Positions 7,523 through 14,888 of a stretch of DNA of 18,542 nt are shown here, in pieces. Position numbers and translations under genes: made by a program. The notes under the pieces were generated by a model. The model searched no databases, had not been told where the DNA came from, and saw nothing but the letters and a program-made list of their open reading frames with translations. The stretch covers positions 1-18,542 of the forward strand of contig DAOMQA010000029.1 of NCBI GenBank assembly GCA_035445085.1. Direction: 5' to 3'. Each line of letters begins with the position of its first letter. The stretch's first letter is position 1. This DNA is from JBDHXE01 sp035445085 (lineage in GTDB: Bacteria; Bacteroidota; Ignavibacteria; Kapaibacteriales; UBA2268).

Positions 7523-7993
7523 AATAATATTTTTGTAAAATTCAATATTATTATCATTCTGTGTTTGAGACGTAATTGCCTTTATTTTCAAGTCATTTGT
7601 CAAAAGATATTTCTTAAAATAATCAATTTTCCTCTTTGTTTTATAGTTTAAGCTATTATACTGAATCTTATAATACTCTGTTACATTTTTCCCCTTCACA
7701 ATAGCAAGCTCTTCTTTGTTGAGCCACCTTCGATTACAAACATATTCTATCCATGTTAGCCCAGTATAAACCGCTTTTGAGACGTCCGAATTAACACCGA
7801 AATCATAAACAATGCATTCGTAGCCTAAAGCTAAATACATCAGAAAGTTATAATCTAAATTATCTATAATTAGCTCAAATTTCTGCCTTTCGCAATGGCA
7901 AGATTGTATCCTTATAAAGGAAATATCAGACATAGCTAATTCTGGAATAGCTTCTATCCCATTAGTTAGGTTAATAAATATTTTCTGCTTCAT
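7505..7993 (-). CDS. Hypothetical protein, 162 residues
   Basis: I do not recognise this protein. It has no signal peptide or membrane segment, so it is probably cytoplasmic. Visible features are an N-terminal MKQKIFINLTNGIEAIPEL, a Cys-His-Cys cluster (SCHCERQ, near residues 31-37), a hydrophobic FLMYLALGYECIVYDFG segment, a TWIEYVCNRRWLNKEE motif near 80-95, and a lysine-rich C-terminal region (KTKRKIDYFKKYLL). The reading frame is clean and the composition normal for a real gene. Its ATG is only 11 nt downstream of the T-run of the preceding gene's terminator and has no ribosome-binding site. No promoter fits between, so it is either expressed by read-through or starts later, for example at the ATG of residue 21. 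It ends shortly before the ompA operon on the same strand. Confidence 0.65.
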   Translation of the reverse strand: MKQKIFINLTNGIEAIPELAMSDISFIRIQSCHCERQKFELIIDNLDYNFLMYLALGYECIVYDFGVNSDVSKAVYTGLTWIEYVCNRRWLNKEELAIVKGKNVTEYYKIQYNSLNYKTKRKIDYFKKYLLTNDLKIKAITSQTQNDNNIEFYKNIIIEYLK

Positions 7994-8004
7994 TTTTTAC
8001 TCAT

Positions 8005-8042
8005 AAAAAAAAGGACTGCCCTTTTATAAAGACAGTCCCTTA
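8005..8042 (-). terminator. Strong intrinsic terminator after the FN3 surface-protein gene
   Basis: Read on the minus strand, GGACTG...CAGTCC forms the core of a stem that continues inward with T-G, C-G, T-G, T-A and T-A pairs and outward with A-T pairs. It closes on a 4-nt loop and is followed by an uninterrupted run of eight T (complement of 8005-8012). It lies 22 nt after the stop codon of the 1337-residue protein gene. Confidence 0.9.
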
Positions 8043-8063
8043 GCTTCATTATTTCAATTTAGC

Positions 8064-11000
8064 TTATTTCTTAATAAACTTATTGACAATTGTATCTTCG
8101 AATGTTTCAATAACTATTGTGTATGAACCACTTGGTAATTGAGAAACATTAATTTGTCCATCGTATTGTTTAGTTGAAGGAATATTAGTAATAAATACTA
8201 AATCACCGCGTAAATCATAAACTTTCAATGTTGCTTCGCTTTCGTCAGCAAATTCCGCAATTACGTTTACTACATCAACGGCAGGATTTGGATATGATAA
8301 CATATAGCCCAAACCAGCTATACCTGGCATAGCAAATTCATAAATGTCTTTGCTAGGGTATCTAATCACCATAAAGCGTTTTTCGATAGAAGAGCAGCCT
8401 TTAGCATCAACTACAGTTAGGTAGAACTTACTTGTTCCTATAGGAGGATAAATTTCTGTAGGGTCAATTACATTACCTTCGTCATCTTTCCAAATATAAT
8501 TATAAGGAGCTGTTCCGCCACTTACAGTAACTTTTACTATATCTTCATCAGTTAAATCAATAGGGTCAGCATTACGTAAAGTATAGAAAGCTCTGCTAAA
8601 TGAAAGATTTGGCGATTGACTAACTGTCATATATACATTTTTAGTAGCGTGTACATTTTTAGTTAAATCAGTAACTTTAATTATAAATTGTTTGCTAATA
8701 GTCGCATTTTTAACTGTTGGATTTTGAACAGTTGCACTAACAAAATCACCTGATGGCGTCCAAGTAAATCCATAATTACCAGTTTGTCCGAATACGTCTG
8801 GAGTAATTACTGGAGACGAATTCTTACAAGCAGTAAAGTTATCAACTAAAATAGTAAGTGGACAATCTTCAGTTACATTTACTTGGTAAGTAGTTTGACC
8901 GTTCTTACAGCCCGGTCCAAAGACTTCAAGAGAAATAGAGTAAGTACCTGCATTTTCAAATCTATAATCTAAAGTAGCACCAGTGCCTACAATTGTACCA
9001 CCAATTGACCAATAATATTCATTGATGCCTGTTTTATCGAAAGAAGCGGTATAAGTTACAGTTTCTTTAACGCAAATTTTGTTTGTATAATAAGTATTAG
9101 GAGTAACTGTAACAACTACAGGATCCTTAGGTAAAACATTGACTTCCATACTTTTTGAATCTGTGAATTCACCCCATTCAGCCGAAGATCTATTAAGAGT
9201 AATTTCACCTGTACCAGCACTTGTCCATTTTACTGTAACGGTTCTTTCAGTAGAAGAACCAATGATAGTACCACCAGTTACAGACCATGCATAATCAATA
9301 ACATCAGATTCATCTGTAGAATAAACAGCTTCTTCATTTTCGCACACTTCGTCCATACCTACAAAGTTAGGATATTTGATTGTATTAAATGACCAAGCAG
9401 TAGACCAATTTGATGCACCAAGTGCATTTTTAGAGCGAGCTCTCCAATAATAAGTAGATTCGTAAGACAATCCAGTAACATCAAAATCAGTTGCTGTAAT
9501 ATCTTCTGCATGTGCAACAATATTTGTAAAGGCATTATCAGTTGCCAATTGAACATCATAAGCAGTAGCTTGAGTAGCAGCGTTCCAATCTAAAGTAACA
9601 TCAAAATATACATCTACTCTATTGTTTTCTGGTAATACTAAGTCTGGTGGCAATAATTTGATAGTTTTAAAAGTCCAAACATTAGACCATTCGCCAGCTT
9701 GACCAGCTTTATAGCCACGAACTCTCCAAAAATGAGTAGTGTTGTTTGCTAAGTTAGAATAGTTAAATGTAGTAGCATTAATATTACTAATATTAACAAC
9801 TAAAGTAGAAAAATCATTTGCTTCTGAAGCCTGAACTTGATATTCAGTAGCGCCAGCTGCTGCATTCCATGTGAACGTACCAGTAAGAGCTACATCTATT
9901 TCATTATTAGCAGGAGCAACAAGCGTAGGCATGTCTACCTTAGTGCCAAAAGTCCATACGTCTGATTTTGGACCATCTCCGAACCCATCTTGTCCATAAA
10001 CTGCCCAATAATAATTTTGGTTATATTCTAAAGAGCCAATAACTTGACTTAATGTATTTAAGCCAGTCATATTATAGATAGGGCTTGATAAGTCTGCATT
10101 TTTAGAAACTATAAGTTTATATGTACTTGCTCCGCTTAGAGCATTCCAACTTAAAGTAACGTTATTTAACTCTAATCCTTGTGTATTATTAGATGGTGAA
10201 GCTAAAGCAACTTTGTTTAAACCAGAAGTAAAGCTAAAAACATCTGACCAAGAACCATTGTTGGTAGCACTTGATGAATATACCTTCCAATAGTAAACAA
10301 TTTTGCTTTCAAGGTTAGTATAAGCAAATGTAGTAGTACTTAAATCACTTTGATCATATACTAATGTAGTAAATAAAGGTGATGTTGAAACTTGAATTCT
10401 ATATTTAGTTGCAGTAGCAGGTGCATTCCAAGTAAAATTACCAGAAAGTGCATTTACATTAGTAGCGCTGTTAGCAGGGCTAACTAATGTAGCTTTGCCA
10501 ATTAAAGTAGTGAAGTTAGTAGCAACAGAATTTGCGCTAATACCTTCTGCATTTTTAGCACGTACTCTCCAATAGTATTTTGTAGCATTATTTAAACCAG
10601 TATAGTTAAAACTTGTAGTAGCTACATTCATATTAGAAGCAACAATAGTTGTAAAAAGAGAGTTCGTAGCAATTTCTACTTCGTAAGCAGTAGCAGGAAG
10701 AACACTCGACCAGCTAATAGTGCCATTTAACCCTTGTGAGAAACTATCATTTAGTGGAGAAACATTATTTGGTGCAGCTAATATTGTTCTAAAATGGCTT
10801 GTATACCAATCTCCATTACCATCAGCATTATTAGCTCTTACCCTTACGTAATAAGTAACATAATTTTCTAAAGCACTATAAGCAAATGTATTCGTTGCGA
10901 CATTTGATTGATTAACTAATAAAGTTGAGAATTCAGCATCTTTAGAAATTTGTATAGTATAGAACGTAGCTCCAATTACTTCATTCCAAACAATATTACC

Positions 11001-12077
11001 AGAAGTACCAATTCCACCTGCATTATTTGCAGGACTTGTAATCATAGGTAGGCTAAGTTTAGTTTGTAACTCAAACACTGAAGAATACTCACCGTAATTA
11101 GCTCCATTACGTGCTCTCACTCTCCAAAAATAGTTTGAATAGTAGGATAAACCAGCATAACCGTAGCTATTTGTAGCAGAGCTTGTACTAGCAACTATCG
11201 AACCAAACCCATTATCATTAGCAATTTGTATATCGTATGAGGTAGCTCCAACAACCGAGTTCCATTGCATAGTACCAGACAAGCCTTGTGCTTTAGCTAA
11301 GTGTGCAGGAGTAGTTAAATTAGCGGTTGGTAAAATAGTTGTAAACGTTGAATTAGCATAAGTACCATTGCCTACAGCATTCTTGCCTCTAACTCTCATA
11401 TAATAAACAGTACCGTTAGACAAACCAGTATATGCTACTGAAGTACCTGTAGTATTACCATCCAAAACAGGAGCAGAAAAATCTGCATTTGCAGATAAAG
11501 TATAGTCATAGCTATCAGCTCTCAAAGCTGTATTCCAAGTTAAATTACCACTTAAAGTAACGCCGACAGCATTATTTAATGGGTTTGTAATAGCAGGGAC
11601 AGCAGGGACTAATTGTGCTTGTAAATTAGTGAGTACCAAAAATTTATTATGATCATATTTCATATTTCCAGATTGCAAAGAAGATGAAATAATTGAGTAT
11701 TCAGTGTTAGTTTCGTTGTCCCAAATTCTCAATTGCATAGCTTCTCCTATTGGCATACCTGGTTCATCAGGAATCCCTAAGCCCTCATCACCTTCAACAA
11801 AGCCGTATACCGTAATAGCATCATTGGCTTCTGCCCATACGATAGCACCCCAACAGTTTCCTTCGCTGTCAAATACAGCTACTTCGTCTCCAGAAGTTAA
11901 AAGATCGTCGCCTATTCTTGGATTTGCGGATAAGGGAACTACCAAGGTAAGGTTTTCGCTCGAACTTCCAGTAAGCGTAAAATGTGCACTAAAAGCAGAA
12001 TTAACACTAGCAAGTAGCGTACAAATTACTAATAGTATTATTAGTTTATATTTGGTCATATTTTTATATAACTCCAT
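8064..12077 (-). CDS. Giant T9SS-exported surface protein with eight fibronectin-III-like repeats
   Basis: This is a 1337-residue secreted protein. A signal peptide (LIILLVICTLLASVNSAFSA) ends near residue 31. Residues about 32-155 are a non-repeat N-terminal domain (DEVAVFDSEGNCWGAIVW, LRIWDNETNTEYS). From about 158 to 895 come eight FN3-like repeats of about 90 residues, each opening with a P..N.A pattern and a TWN/SWN motif, then a YYWRVRAKN-type strand. Next are a PKD-like module (VCENEEAVYST, near 903-975), a second PKD-like module (YYWSIGG) and two further beta modules. The final roughly 80 residues, from LSYPNPAVDVV, form a type-A T9SS sorting domain. The likely role is adhesion or cell-surface structure; no enzymatic motif is seen. 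The listed start (MELYKNMTKYK) has no ribosome-binding site. The ATG six codons later (12059) has GGAG 12 nt upstream and gives a more standard signal peptide, so either could be used. Confidence 0.9.
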   Translation of the reverse strand: MELYKNMTKYKLIILLVICTLLASVNSAFSAHFTLTGSSSENLTLVVPLSANPRIGDDLLTSGDEVAVFDSEGNCWGAIVWAEANDAITVYGFVEGDEGLGIPDEPGMPIGEAMQLRIWDNETNTEYSIISSSLQSGNMKYDHNKFLVLTNLQAQLVPAVPAITNPLNNAVGVTLSGNLTWNTALRADSYDYTLSANADFSAPVLDGNTTGTSVAYTGLSNGTVYYMRVRGKNAVGNGTYANSTFTTILPTANLTTPAHLAKAQGLSGTMQWNSVVGATSYDIQIANDNGFGSIVASTSSATNSYGYAGLSYYSNYFWRVRARNGANYGEYSSVFELQTKLSLPMITSPANNAGGIGTSGNIVWNEVIGATFYTIQISKDAEFSTLLVNQSNVATNTFAYSALENYVTYYVRVRANNADGNGDWYTSHFRTILAAPNNVSPLNDSFSQGLNGTISWSSVLPATAYEVEIATNSLFTTIVASNMNVATTSFNYTGLNNATKYYWRVRAKNAEGISANSVATNFTTLIGKATLVSPANSATNVNALSGNFTWNAPATATKYRIQVSTSPLFTTLVYDQSDLSTTTFAYTNLESKIVYYWKVYSSSATNNGSWSDVFSFTSGLNKVALASPSNNTQGLELNNVTLSWNALSGASTYKLIVSKNADLSSPIYNMTGLNTLSQVIGSLEYNQNYYWAVYGQDGFGDGPKSDVWTFGTKVDMPTLVAPANNEIDVALTGTFTWNAAAGATEYQVQASEANDFSTLVVNISNINATTFNYSNLANNTTHFWRVRGYKAGQAGEWSNVWTFKTIKLLPPDLVLPENNRVDVYFDVTLDWNAATQATAYDVQLATDNAFTNIVAHAEDITATDFDVTGLSYESTYYWRARSKNALGASNWSTAWSFNTIKYPNFVGMDEVCENEEAVYSTDESDVIDYAWSVTGGTIIGSSTERTVTVKWTSAGTGEITLNRSSAEWGEFTDSKSMEVNVLPKDPVVVTVTPNTYYTNKICVKETVTYTASFDKTGINEYYWSIGGTIVGTGATLDYRFENAGTYSISLEVFGPGCKNGQTTYQVNVTEDCPLTILVDNFTACKNSSPVITPDVFGQTGNYGFTWTPSGDFVSATVQNPTVKNATISKQFIIKVTDLTKNVHATKNVYMTVSQSPNLSFSRAFYTLRNADPIDLTDEDIVKVTVSGGTAPYNYIWKDDEGNVIDPTEIYPPIGTSKFYLTVVDAKGCSSIEKRFMVIRYPSKDIYEFAMPGIAGLGYMLSYPNPAVDVVNVIAEFADESEATLKVYDLRGDLVFITNIPSTKQYDGQINVSQLPSGSYTIVIETFEDTIVNKFIKK

Positions 12078-12115
12078 TTTATATTAAACAAAATATATTT
12101 CTCATTATTTAATTA

Positions 12116-12147
12116 CAAAATTAATATTTTAAAACAATAAATACAAT
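12116..12147 (-). promoter_or_regulatory. Candidate Bacteroidota-type promoter of the FN3 surface-protein gene
   Basis: The minus strand shows ATTG (complement of 12144-12147), a 20-nt spacer, then TAATTTTG (complement of 12116-12123). This is a perfect TAnnTTTG -7 box with a one-mismatch -33 box at the right distance. It would give a leader of about 30 nt to the first ATG or about 50 nt to the second. Confidence 0.5.
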
Positions 12148-12192
12148 ATATTATTATATAATTGTTAATAAAAAACTTATATAAAAGTCTAA

Positions 12193-12216
12193 ACGTTTGA
12201 AACGTAAATTTATAAT
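12193..12216 (+). promoter_or_regulatory. Dyad and TATAAT upstream of the lipoprotein gene
   Basis: ACGTTTGAAACGT (12193-12205) is a perfect inverted repeat with 6-bp arms around one base. Five bases later comes TATAAT (12211-12216), 28 nt before the lipoprotein start codon. The dyad lies where a regulator could cover the promoter. No good -35 element is visible 17 nt upstream. The dyad is seen; a role as an operator is a guess. Confidence 0.3.
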
Positions 12217-12232
12217 ACATTTTTTTCACATT

Positions 12233-12237
12233 AGGAG
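12233..12237 (+). promoter_or_regulatory. Ribosome-binding site that fixes the lipoprotein start
   Basis: AGGAG lies 7 nt before the ATG at 12245, ideal spacing. An in-frame ATG at 12197 would add 16 residues (starting MKRKFIIHFF) and spoil the lipoprotein signal, so 12245 is the likely start. Confidence 0.8.
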
Positions 12238-12244
12238 CAATTTT

Positions 12245-12871
12245 ATGTTAAAATATTTTATATTGACTATAGCTTTTACTCTCTTTTTAGTTTCTTGTGG
12301 CAACAACGAAAATCACACTCCAGAAACACAAGGCAATAACCAAAGTGCCGATCCACATTCAGGCACTATGTCTGGGCAAGGTGGTTTGCAGGATTTAACC
12401 GACAACAATCAAAGCAACCAAGACTTTAGTAAAGCAACAGTAAATATTTCTGGTATCGAGCTAACGACGCCTGATACGTGGCAACGAGAAGCACCAAGCT
12501 CTTCGATGCGAGTTTTGCAGTATGCGCTAAAATCAGATAATTCTTTAAAAGTTACAGGATTCTTTTTTGGTGAACAGGACTTAATTAAAGAAAATATAGA
12601 CCGCTGGAAAAACGAATTTGTTAAAATAACAAATGAGAAAGAAGAAAAATTAAATAATAATATTACATTTCTTACCTTAGACGGTACATATAAAGTAAAG
12701 CCTTTCCCAATGGCAGAAGAAAATACACCAACTGATGGCTATATGGTAATAGCGGCAATTATGCCAAGCCCTGAAGGTCCTTACTATTTTAAGATATATG
12801 GTCCCAAAGACAAACTTGCAGCAGAGATTAGTTCATTTAAGAAATTCTTAGCCTCATATAAGAAAATTTAA
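12245..12871 (+). CDS. Putative lipoprotein of a conserved unnamed family
   Basis: The 208-residue protein begins with a lipoprotein signal (MLKYFILTIAFTLFLVSC), with the lipobox cysteine at residue 18. A low-complexity Asn/Gln/Ser/Gly linker follows to about residue 60. A compact domain then contains TPDTWQREAPSSSMRVLQY, a DRWKNEF helix, LDGTYKVKPFPM, and near the C-terminus GPYYFKIYGPKD. From memory, proteins with this W..E.PSS.MR...GPY.FK..GP pattern occur in other phyla, including Planctomycetota, as secreted proteins without assigned function; I cannot verify this here. It stands alone, with the divergent FN3 gene upstream and yggS 110 nt downstream. Its position suggests an envelope role, but none can be named. 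Confidence 0.75.
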   Translation: MLKYFILTIAFTLFLVSCGNNENHTPETQGNNQSADPHSGTMSGQGGLQDLTDNNQSNQDFSKATVNISGIELTTPDTWQREAPSSSMRVLQYALKSDNSLKVTGFFFGEQDLIKENIDRWKNEFVKITNEKEEKLNNNITFLTLDGTYKVKPFPMAEENTPTDGYMVIAAIMPSPEGPYYFKIYGPKDKLAAEISSFKKFLASYKKI

Positions 12872-12970
12872 ATAATCATTAGTCTCTCCGAGCTTTAATA
12901 TCCTTAAAAGCTCACTTATTTTGGCTTACTCAATGGATATTTTATAATTATATCCAATAATCATTCGTCT
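12871..12970 (+). repeat. 15-nt direct repeat bracketing two small dyads in the yggS leader
   Basis: AATAATCATTAGTCT (12871-12885) and AATAATCATTCGTCT (12956-12970) match at 14 of 15 positions, 85 bp apart. Between them are two dyads: GAGCTTT/AAAGCTC (12890-12896 with 12907-12913) and TGGATAT/ATATCCA (12934-12940 with 12950-12956). The loop of the first (AATATCC, 12897-12903) is fully complementary to GGATATT at 12935-12941, so alternative pairings are possible. It could be a structured leader, or a small insertion with a target duplication. Confidence 0.5.
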
Positions 12971-13005
12971 AAGTTACTTATATGGAAAATATAAGTAACT
13001 TAGAC
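12967..13005 (+). repeat. Perfect 17-bp inverted repeat spanning the yggS start codon
   Basis: GTCTAAGTTACTTATAT (12967-12983) is the exact reverse complement of 12989-13005, with a 5-nt GGAAA between. The ATG of the PLP-protein gene is 12982-12984: its A and T form the last two base pairs and its G starts the loop. The right arm encodes residues 3-8 of the protein. In mRNA this would put the start codon at the tip of a long stem; in DNA it would form a protein-binding palindrome. Confidence 0.85.
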
Positions 13006-13710
13006 ATAATAGATAGCTTTCGCACTATTAACACAGAAATTCGTAATGAAGTAGAACACGCTCTTATACAAAGTCATAGAAAAGACTTGGTAAAAATAAT
13101 TGCTGTATCAAAAACTAAACCAACCGATATGTTATTGGCTGCTTATAATGCTGATATTAAAGTATTTGGCGAAAATTATGTTCAAGAATTAGTTGATAAG
13201 CATCAGTATTTCCAATCAATAAATATTAATGATATAGAATGGCATTTTATTGGACATTTGCAAACTAATAAAGCAAAATATATAGTTCCATTTGTTGATT
13301 ATATTCATTCTGTGGACTCTTTAAAATTAGCGGAAGAAATCAACAAAAGAGCAGCACAAAACAATAAAATACAAAAAATATTATTGCAAATTAATACTTC
13401 TGGTGAGCTATCCAAATCTGGTTGCGAACCAAATGAGGCATTAAATTTAGCACAGCAAGTAATTACACTATCTAATATTAGTATAAAAGGATTAATGACG
13501 ATAGGTAGCTTTACAGATAATGTACCTTTGCAAAGAAAAGAATTTTCAATGTTGAAAAATATATTAAAGCAAATTAACGATTCGTTGAACCTTCAACTGC
13601 AAGAGCTTTCTATGGGTATGTCGCACGATTATCCCATAGCAATTAGTGAGGGAGCCACTATGCTTAGGATAGGTACTGCATATTTTGGAGAAAGAAATTA
13701 TAATAAATAA
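12982..13710 (+). CDS. yggS: YggS/PROSC-family pyridoxal-phosphate homeostasis protein
   Basis: This 242-residue cytoplasmic protein is of the alanine-racemase-N-like, single-domain PLP-binding family, which buffers intracellular PLP and affects amino-acid and keto-acid pools. The PLP lysine is K44 in IIAVSKTKP. Other family signatures are GENYVQE, WHFIGHLQTNKAKYI, SVDS, LLQINTSGELSKSGC, KGLMTIG, and the C-terminal LSMGMSHDYPIAISEGATMLRIGTAYFG region that cradles the phosphate. Length is typical. The ATG at 12982 is the only standard start codon that leaves a full-length protein. It has no ribosome-binding site and sits inside a perfect 17-bp inverted repeat. The gene converges on the glycosyltransferase gene with only 13 bp between stops and no terminator in the gap. 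Function is firm at family level. Confidence 0.93.
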   Translation: MENISNLDIIDSFRTINTEIRNEVEHALIQSHRKDLVKIIAVSKTKPTDMLLAAYNADIKVFGENYVQELVDKHQYFQSININDIEWHFIGHLQTNKAKYIVPFVDYIHSVDSLKLAEEINKRAAQNNKIQKILLQINTSGELSKSGCEPNEALNLAQQVITLSNISIKGLMTIGSFTDNVPLQRKEFSMLKNILKQINDSLNLQLQELSMGMSHDYPIAISEGATMLRIGTAYFGERNYNK

Positions 13711-13723
13711 TATTTTTGACCAT

Positions 13724-14827
13724 TTACATGCTAACAATCTCTTTGGCTAAGCTACTCCAAGAAGCCTTTTCTTTATACTTATTTATATTGTCTTTAAAAT
13801 CTGTTATATTAGAGCGAAAGTATTTTTGTATAGTATTTGCTATTAGCTGCGGTTCAGATTTTTCTATAATCAAGCCCGAATTATACGGTTCAATCATCGA
13901 TTTAAGTCCACCGGTATCAGTAGCTATGACAGGTAAATCAAAATAATATGAGATACCCACTATACCGGATTGTGTAGCCGTTTTGTATGGCAATACACAT
14001 ACATCGGCAGCACAGAAATACTCCGCAACTTCATTATCTGCTATATATTTATTAAATACATGCACCCTATTATTAAGTTGATAACTATCTATTAAAGTTT
14101 GGTACTTATCAAAAGAACCATATACCTCGCCACAGATAAGTAAATGATAATCATCATTTAATAAATTTACTGCACTGATTAAGTTATCAAGCCCTTTGTA
14201 GTCTCTAATAAAACCAAAAAAGAGCAATACTTTTTTGTTTGGCGGAATGTTTAATTTATTCTGGGCTACTTTTTGATCAATTTTATTGGGGAAATGATTA
14301 TATAGTGGGTGTATTACTTCCTTATAAATAGCATCTTTTTTGATACTTAGTAGGTCTTGTTTTACTGTGTCGCTCATAACAATAAACTTATCTGTATTTT
14401 GAAGGAAATAAGAAATAAGTTGCATATCTCCTATTCTTTTTTCGTGTGGAATCACATTATCTAATATTGCTACTCTTCTAATTTTTGAATTAAGTAATTT
14501 ATATACCGTACCAAGTGATGGAGCAAAAAACGGCATCCAAAACTTAGTAATTATCATATCTGGAGCAAATTTATTAATTTTATAAGTAGCTGTTAAATAT
14601 GACATCGGGTTAATAGTGCTAAGAATTGGAGTCGCATTTACTGCCTCGGCATTGTCGCCATTTTGAACTAATTGCGTAGAGCCAGGGAATAAAATATTAG
14701 GGTATTGAGTAGAGAAGTTAAAAGCTTTAATTTGGTGCTCCTTCGATAATTCCTTGTATAGATTAGCGTTGAATTGGGCAATACCACCGCGAAAAGGGTA
14801 AAATGTAGATAAATATGCAATCTTCAT
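13724..14827 (-). CDS. GT4-family glycosyltransferase
   Basis: This 367-residue protein has the GT-B layout. The N-terminal acceptor domain starts with MKIAYLSTFYPFRGGIAQFN, including the glycine-rich loop. The C-terminal donor domain has KKVLLFFGFIRDYKGLDNLI near residue 200, then VCVLPYKTATQSGIVG and PVIATDTGGL near 285-315. The usual GT4 EX7E glutamates are replaced in the ATQSGIVGISYYF stretch, a variant I associate with a GT4 subgroup that has a conserved ATQSG loop. It probably transfers a sugar from a nucleotide donor onto a lipid-linked glycan or surface polysaccharide; donor and acceptor cannot be read. No membrane segment is evident. It is divergent from the methyltransferase gene (61-bp gap), and the two may act on the same glycan. 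Confidence 0.88.
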   Translation of the reverse strand: MKIAYLSTFYPFRGGIAQFNANLYKELSKEHQIKAFNFSTQYPNILFPGSTQLVQNGDNAEAVNATPILSTINPMSYLTATYKINKFAPDMIITKFWMPFFAPSLGTVYKLLNSKIRRVAILDNVIPHEKRIGDMQLISYFLQNTDKFIVMSDTVKQDLLSIKKDAIYKEVIHPLYNHFPNKIDQKVAQNKLNIPPNKKVLLFFGFIRDYKGLDNLISAVNLLNDDYHLLICGEVYGSFDKYQTLIDSYQLNNRVHVFNKYIADNEVAEYFCAADVCVLPYKTATQSGIVGISYYFDLPVIATDTGGLKSMIEPYNSGLIIEKSEPQLIANTIQKYFRSNITDFKDNINKYKEKASWSSLAKEIVSM

Positions 14828-14856
14828 AATTTAAAGCAATTTTTAATAAAAAAAAA

Positions 14857-14867
14857 CGTAACTTACG
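14857..14867. promoter_or_regulatory. Small dyad in the divergent GT/methyltransferase intergenic region
   Basis: CGTAACTTACG is a perfect inverted repeat of 5-bp arms around one C, roughly midway between the two divergent start codons. The only other notable content is an A-run at 14848-14856. It could be a shared operator, but arms this short also arise by chance. Confidence 0.2.
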
Positions 14868-14888
14868 ATTTATTTTCTGAGCAACAAA

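Noticed and set aside
7480..7531. 10-bp inverted repeat at the end of the 162-residue gene as a terminator
   Set aside because: It consists only of A and T, has a 32-nt loop and no U-tract, so it is readily explained by base composition.
8900..11600. Periodic similarity suggesting a CRISPR-like or nucleotide tandem repeat
   Set aside because: The roughly 270-bp periodicity is explained by diverged FN3 protein repeats; nucleotide identity between units is low.
11704..12087. A 127-codon plus-strand frame opposite the N-terminus of the FN3 protein
   Set aside because: It is antisense to a clearly coding region, with biased Ser/Pro composition typical of shadow frames.
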